A DNA stretch of 7,022 bases from Acholeplasmataceae bacterium (lineage in GTDB: Bacteria > Bacillota_I > Bacilli_A > Acholeplasmatales > Acholeplasmataceae): contig JAUSOA010000131.1 in the NCBI GenBank assembly GCA_030656435.1, positions 1 through 7,022 of the forward strand, read 5' to 3'. This document shows, one piece after another, positions 5,411 through 7,022 of the stretch (the first letter of the stretch is position 1; each line of letters begins with the position of its first letter). Made by a program: the position numbers and the translations under genes. Under the pieces are notes generated by a model. It saw only the letters and a program-made list of their open reading frames with translations. It was not told where the DNA came from and did no database searches.

Positions 5411-5415
5411 GAGGA
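5411..5415 (+). promoter_or_regulatory. Ribosome binding site deciding the lipoprotein B start
   Basis: GAGGA lies five bases before ATG 5421. An in-frame ATG at 5370 would add 17 residues (including K-I-K-R-K-R) ahead of a textbook signal peptide and would start inside the hairpin, so 5421 is the real start. Confidence 0.85.
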
Positions 5416-5420
5416 TTATA

Positions 5421-5810
5421 ATGAAAAAACTATTGTTATTGGTGGGGGTAATCCTAACAGCAGTCATGTTATATGGCTGTACTCCAGATTACACTGAGGA
5501 AGCCGGAGTCTATGAACTCTATGAGATGAGTGGAGATATAAACTTATCTAATTTCCAGTATTACACGATTGAGCTTTTTGCTGATGGTAGTGTATTGATT
5601 CAATCCAGGGGTTCACAGGTCGGTTCAGAGACTTATAAAGCTGAAGCAACCTATCGAATTAAGGGAGATAAAATTACGATTATTACCAAGGTAGGATTTA
5701 CAAATGTCAAGGAAGTCTTTGAGTATGTCGATGGAGAAATCCATATGGTGAATACCGAGATTCCGGGATATGACATGTTTTTCTCAGCTAAATTTAAAAG
5801 AGTAGAATAA
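5421..5810 (+). CDS. Small lipoprotein, paralogue B
   Basis: 129 residues. The signal peptide M-K-K-L-L-L-L-V-G-V-I-L-T is nearly the same as in paralogue A and ends in lipobox L-Y-G-C with Cys20. The mature domain follows paralogue A throughout: Y31-E-L-Y, F45-Q-Y-Y-T-I-E-L-F, a K-I-T-I strand, D104-G-E-I-H-M and F121-S-A-K-F-K-R. The middle (about 60-80) differs most: A has K-G-K-Y-A-M-Y-Q-D-E-F, B has R-G-S-Q-V-G-S-E-T-Y, so the exposed loops have diverged while the framework is kept. No named family is recognised; a surface-exposed beta-rich domain is inferred. It is the last gene of the operon, 81 bases after paralogue A, and is followed by a strong terminator. Confidence 0.9.
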   Translation: MKKLLLLVGVILTAVMLYGCTPDYTEEAGVYELYEMSGDINLSNFQYYTIELFADGSVLIQSRGSQVGSETYKAEATYRIKGDKITIITKVGFTNVKEVFEYVDGEIHMVNTEIPGYDMFFSAKFKRVE

Positions 5811-5858
5811 TTCTTATACTAAGTTTAGTTTCTAAATTGAATCCATGTTAAAGAAAAC

Positions 5859-5892
5859 AGGTACATAGCAATGCTGCTAAGTATCTTTTTTT
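5859..5892 (+). terminator. Intrinsic terminator closing the operon
   Basis: AGGTACATAGCA (5859-5870) pairs with TGCTAAGTATCT (5875-5886) over twelve positions with one A-A mismatch and one G-U, closed by a four-base loop and followed by seven Ts (5886-5892). It lies about 50 bases after the lipoprotein B stop. It is the only good plus-strand terminator after the operon promoter, supporting one long transcript. Confidence 0.9.
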
Positions 5893-5913
5893 GATTTATT
5901 TTATGAATTTTCA

Positions 5914-5922
5914 TGATAAAAT
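5914..5922 (+). promoter_or_regulatory. Extended -10 promoter of the last gene
   Basis: TGATAAAAT reads as TGn plus TAAAAT (five of six matches to TATAAT). The -35 region is poor: TTGATT at 5891-5896 is too far at 20 bases. The site lies just after the operon terminator and about 30 bases before the next start codon, exactly where a new promoter is needed. Confidence 0.55.
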
Positions 5923-5951
5923 AAAAGAAATAAGTATTCATTGGGGGATCT

Positions 5952-7022
5952 ATGAAACTGAAAAAATTGAACTGGATTTATTTGTCTATAGTCATACCTT
6001 TTTTGACAGCAATCATCATATCTAACAAACCACTCCCTTCGTCAATTGAGATTATTATAAGGGATGTTTCCTTTTATTTAACGATTGCATTTGCTATGCT
6101 ATTTGTTTTTTTATCGATTTATTTCGACATTAGAAAAAAAGAAAGTATGAGTAAAAAGGTAGTATTAATAAGTTTATTGAAGTTCCTTTTTCTTGGCCTT
6201 TTTGTTTTTTCTTTCTCTTTTTTTCAAATTCAATCAGTTAAGGAAAATGAATTGATACCTTACGGATGCAGCTATTTTGATAGTAAGGGAAATCTGATTT
6301 ATAAAAATCACATGGAATATGCATGTGAAAAACCAACGATTGTATCACAAGATGAATTTGAAACTGTATTGCTCTTTAATGAAGATGTCCAAAGTAAAGT
6401 TCGTTCCTTTGTTTTTGATTTTGAAGTTTATCGGGAAGAAGATAATACCATTGAATCAAAAATCAATATAAAAACTGAGATTAGACTATTATATGATGAA
6501 GAAGGACGCTTAGTTTTTTATCAAGCAGATGTTAAAGGGTCCAATATTTTGTTTCATAATAACCAATATTACCACATCTATAACTATGAGCAATTTAGGA
6601 TGGAGCAAGTTTTTGAAGTATCTGGTTTACTATCGACGCAAATCCATTCATCTGCACCATTTCAATTCATATTAAATTATGAACCTGAAGTTTTGGTTTT
6701 TGATTTTGATGTTGATGCTTTAGTCGAGAAGCAAAGAATAGTTTATGATTTAAGCTTTTCAGTTTTATCAAACAACAATATTGATATTACATTAGAGCAA
6801 TCCAAGGAATATCATCAATCAGGAGAAAAATATTACAGTTATTTTTCAGGAAGTGGAATTTATCAAGAAATGGGGTACACAATCGATTTAACTGTAGAGG
6901 ATTCTGAACTATTAGCAAAACGCAATATAAAAGTCGAAAGAGTTAACAATGATGTTAACATCACACGAAGCATTGATACAGTTGCAAAGAAAGAAAGTAG
7001 TTACCATTTTCATAATCCCATT
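5952..7022 (+). CDS. Membrane protein with large extracellular domain, partial
   Basis: An open frame of 357 codons that runs off the right edge without a stop, so the C-terminus is missing. ATG 5952 is preceded by GGGGGATC at 5943-5950. Three membrane segments are seen at about 9-24, 38-57 and 71-93. The loop between the second and third is basic (R61-K-K and K68-K69), placing the N-terminus and that loop inside and everything after about residue 95 outside. The outside part is at least 260 residues, acidic, with alternating hydrophobic strands (for example F-V-F-D-F-E-V near 153-159 and V-L-V-F-D-F-D-V near 247-254), suggesting a beta-rich domain, perhaps two related halves. Two cysteines (C106 and C124) could form a disulphide. 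No family is recognised; a sensor, adhesin or envelope-assembly protein are all possible. Confidence 0.85.
   Translation, partial: MKLKKLNWIYLSIVIPFLTAIIISNKPLPSSIEIIIRDVSFYLTIAFAMLFVFLSIYFDIRKKESMSKKVVLISLLKFLFLGLFVFSFSFFQIQSVKENELIPYGCSYFDSKGNLIYKNHMEYACEKPTIVSQDEFETVLLFNEDVQSKVRSFVFDFEVYREEDNTIESKINIKTEIRLLYDEEGRLVFYQADVKGSNILFHNNQYYHIYNYEQFRMEQVFEVSGLLSTQIHSSAPFQFILNYEPEVLVFDFDVDALVEKQRIVYDLSFSVLSNNNIDITLEQSKEYHQSGEKYYSYFSGSGIYQEMGYTIDLTVEDSELLAKRNIKVERVNNDVNITRSIDTVAKKESSYHFHNPI

Noticed and set aside
1..7022. Use of TGA as tryptophan (Mycoplasma code 4)
   Set aside because: Several genes end at TGA in tightly overlapping ATGA junctions, and tryptophan is encoded by TGG.
1..7022. CRISPR arrays, tRNAs, insertion sequences or a phage/defence system
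   Set aside because: No regularly spaced repeats, no cloverleaf, no transposase or terminal repeats, and no recognised defence domains were found on either strand.

Overview
The window is AT-rich DNA from a bacterium that uses the standard code: TGA is used as a stop in several genes (for example at 1492-1494, 2862-2864 and 3371-3373) and Trp is written TGG. Canonical Shine-Dalgarno sites, TATAAT-type -10 boxes, Lys/Ile/Asn-rich proteins and several short lipoproteins with clean lipoboxes point to a low-GC, Gram-positive-related lineage. An Acholeplasma/Izemoplasma-like Tenericute or a related Bacillota would fit. A code-4 Mycoplasma does not fit. This placement is inference from style; no marker gene is present.

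Layout. On the minus strand at the left edge is a small DUF1801/YdhG-like gene (65-418) with its own -10 box (439-444) and a good intrinsic terminator (10-35). A short divergent promoter region (419-546) separates it from a long plus-strand operon. That operon starts at an extended -10 (509-517) and carries a Nudix hydrolase (547-1023), a membrane-anchored protein of unknown function (1024-1494), a metallophosphoesterase lipoprotein (1491-2435), a 48-residue membrane peptide not previously called (2435-2581), a 96-residue multi-pass membrane protein (2574-2864), a PaaI-type hotdog thioesterase (2861-3373), an ABC-F ATPase (3370-4911) and two paralogous small lipoproteins (4932-5339 and 5421-5810). 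Every junction up to the ABC-F gene abuts or overlaps, mostly as ATGA, so translation is probably coupled. A strong intrinsic terminator (5859-5892) closes the operon. A separate promoter then drives a three-TM membrane protein with a large extracellular domain, which runs off the right edge (5952-7022).

How the genes may work together. The mix is house-cleaning hydrolase (Nudix), surface phosphoesterase, acyl-CoA thioesterase, ribosome-associated ABC-F factor, and envelope proteins of unknown role. Tight packing shows co-expression but not one pathway. The most notable structural signal is at the operon's 3' end. The two lipoprotein genes are a tandem duplication, and the duplicated unit appears to include the last codons and stop of the ABC-F gene, because a degenerate copy of that tail lies in front of the second lipoprotein gene. 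A TGTGRC/GTCACA dyad is kept in both copies. No clear previously undescribed defence, mobile or RNA-based system is visible. No tRNA, rRNA, CRISPR array or insertion sequence was recognised.
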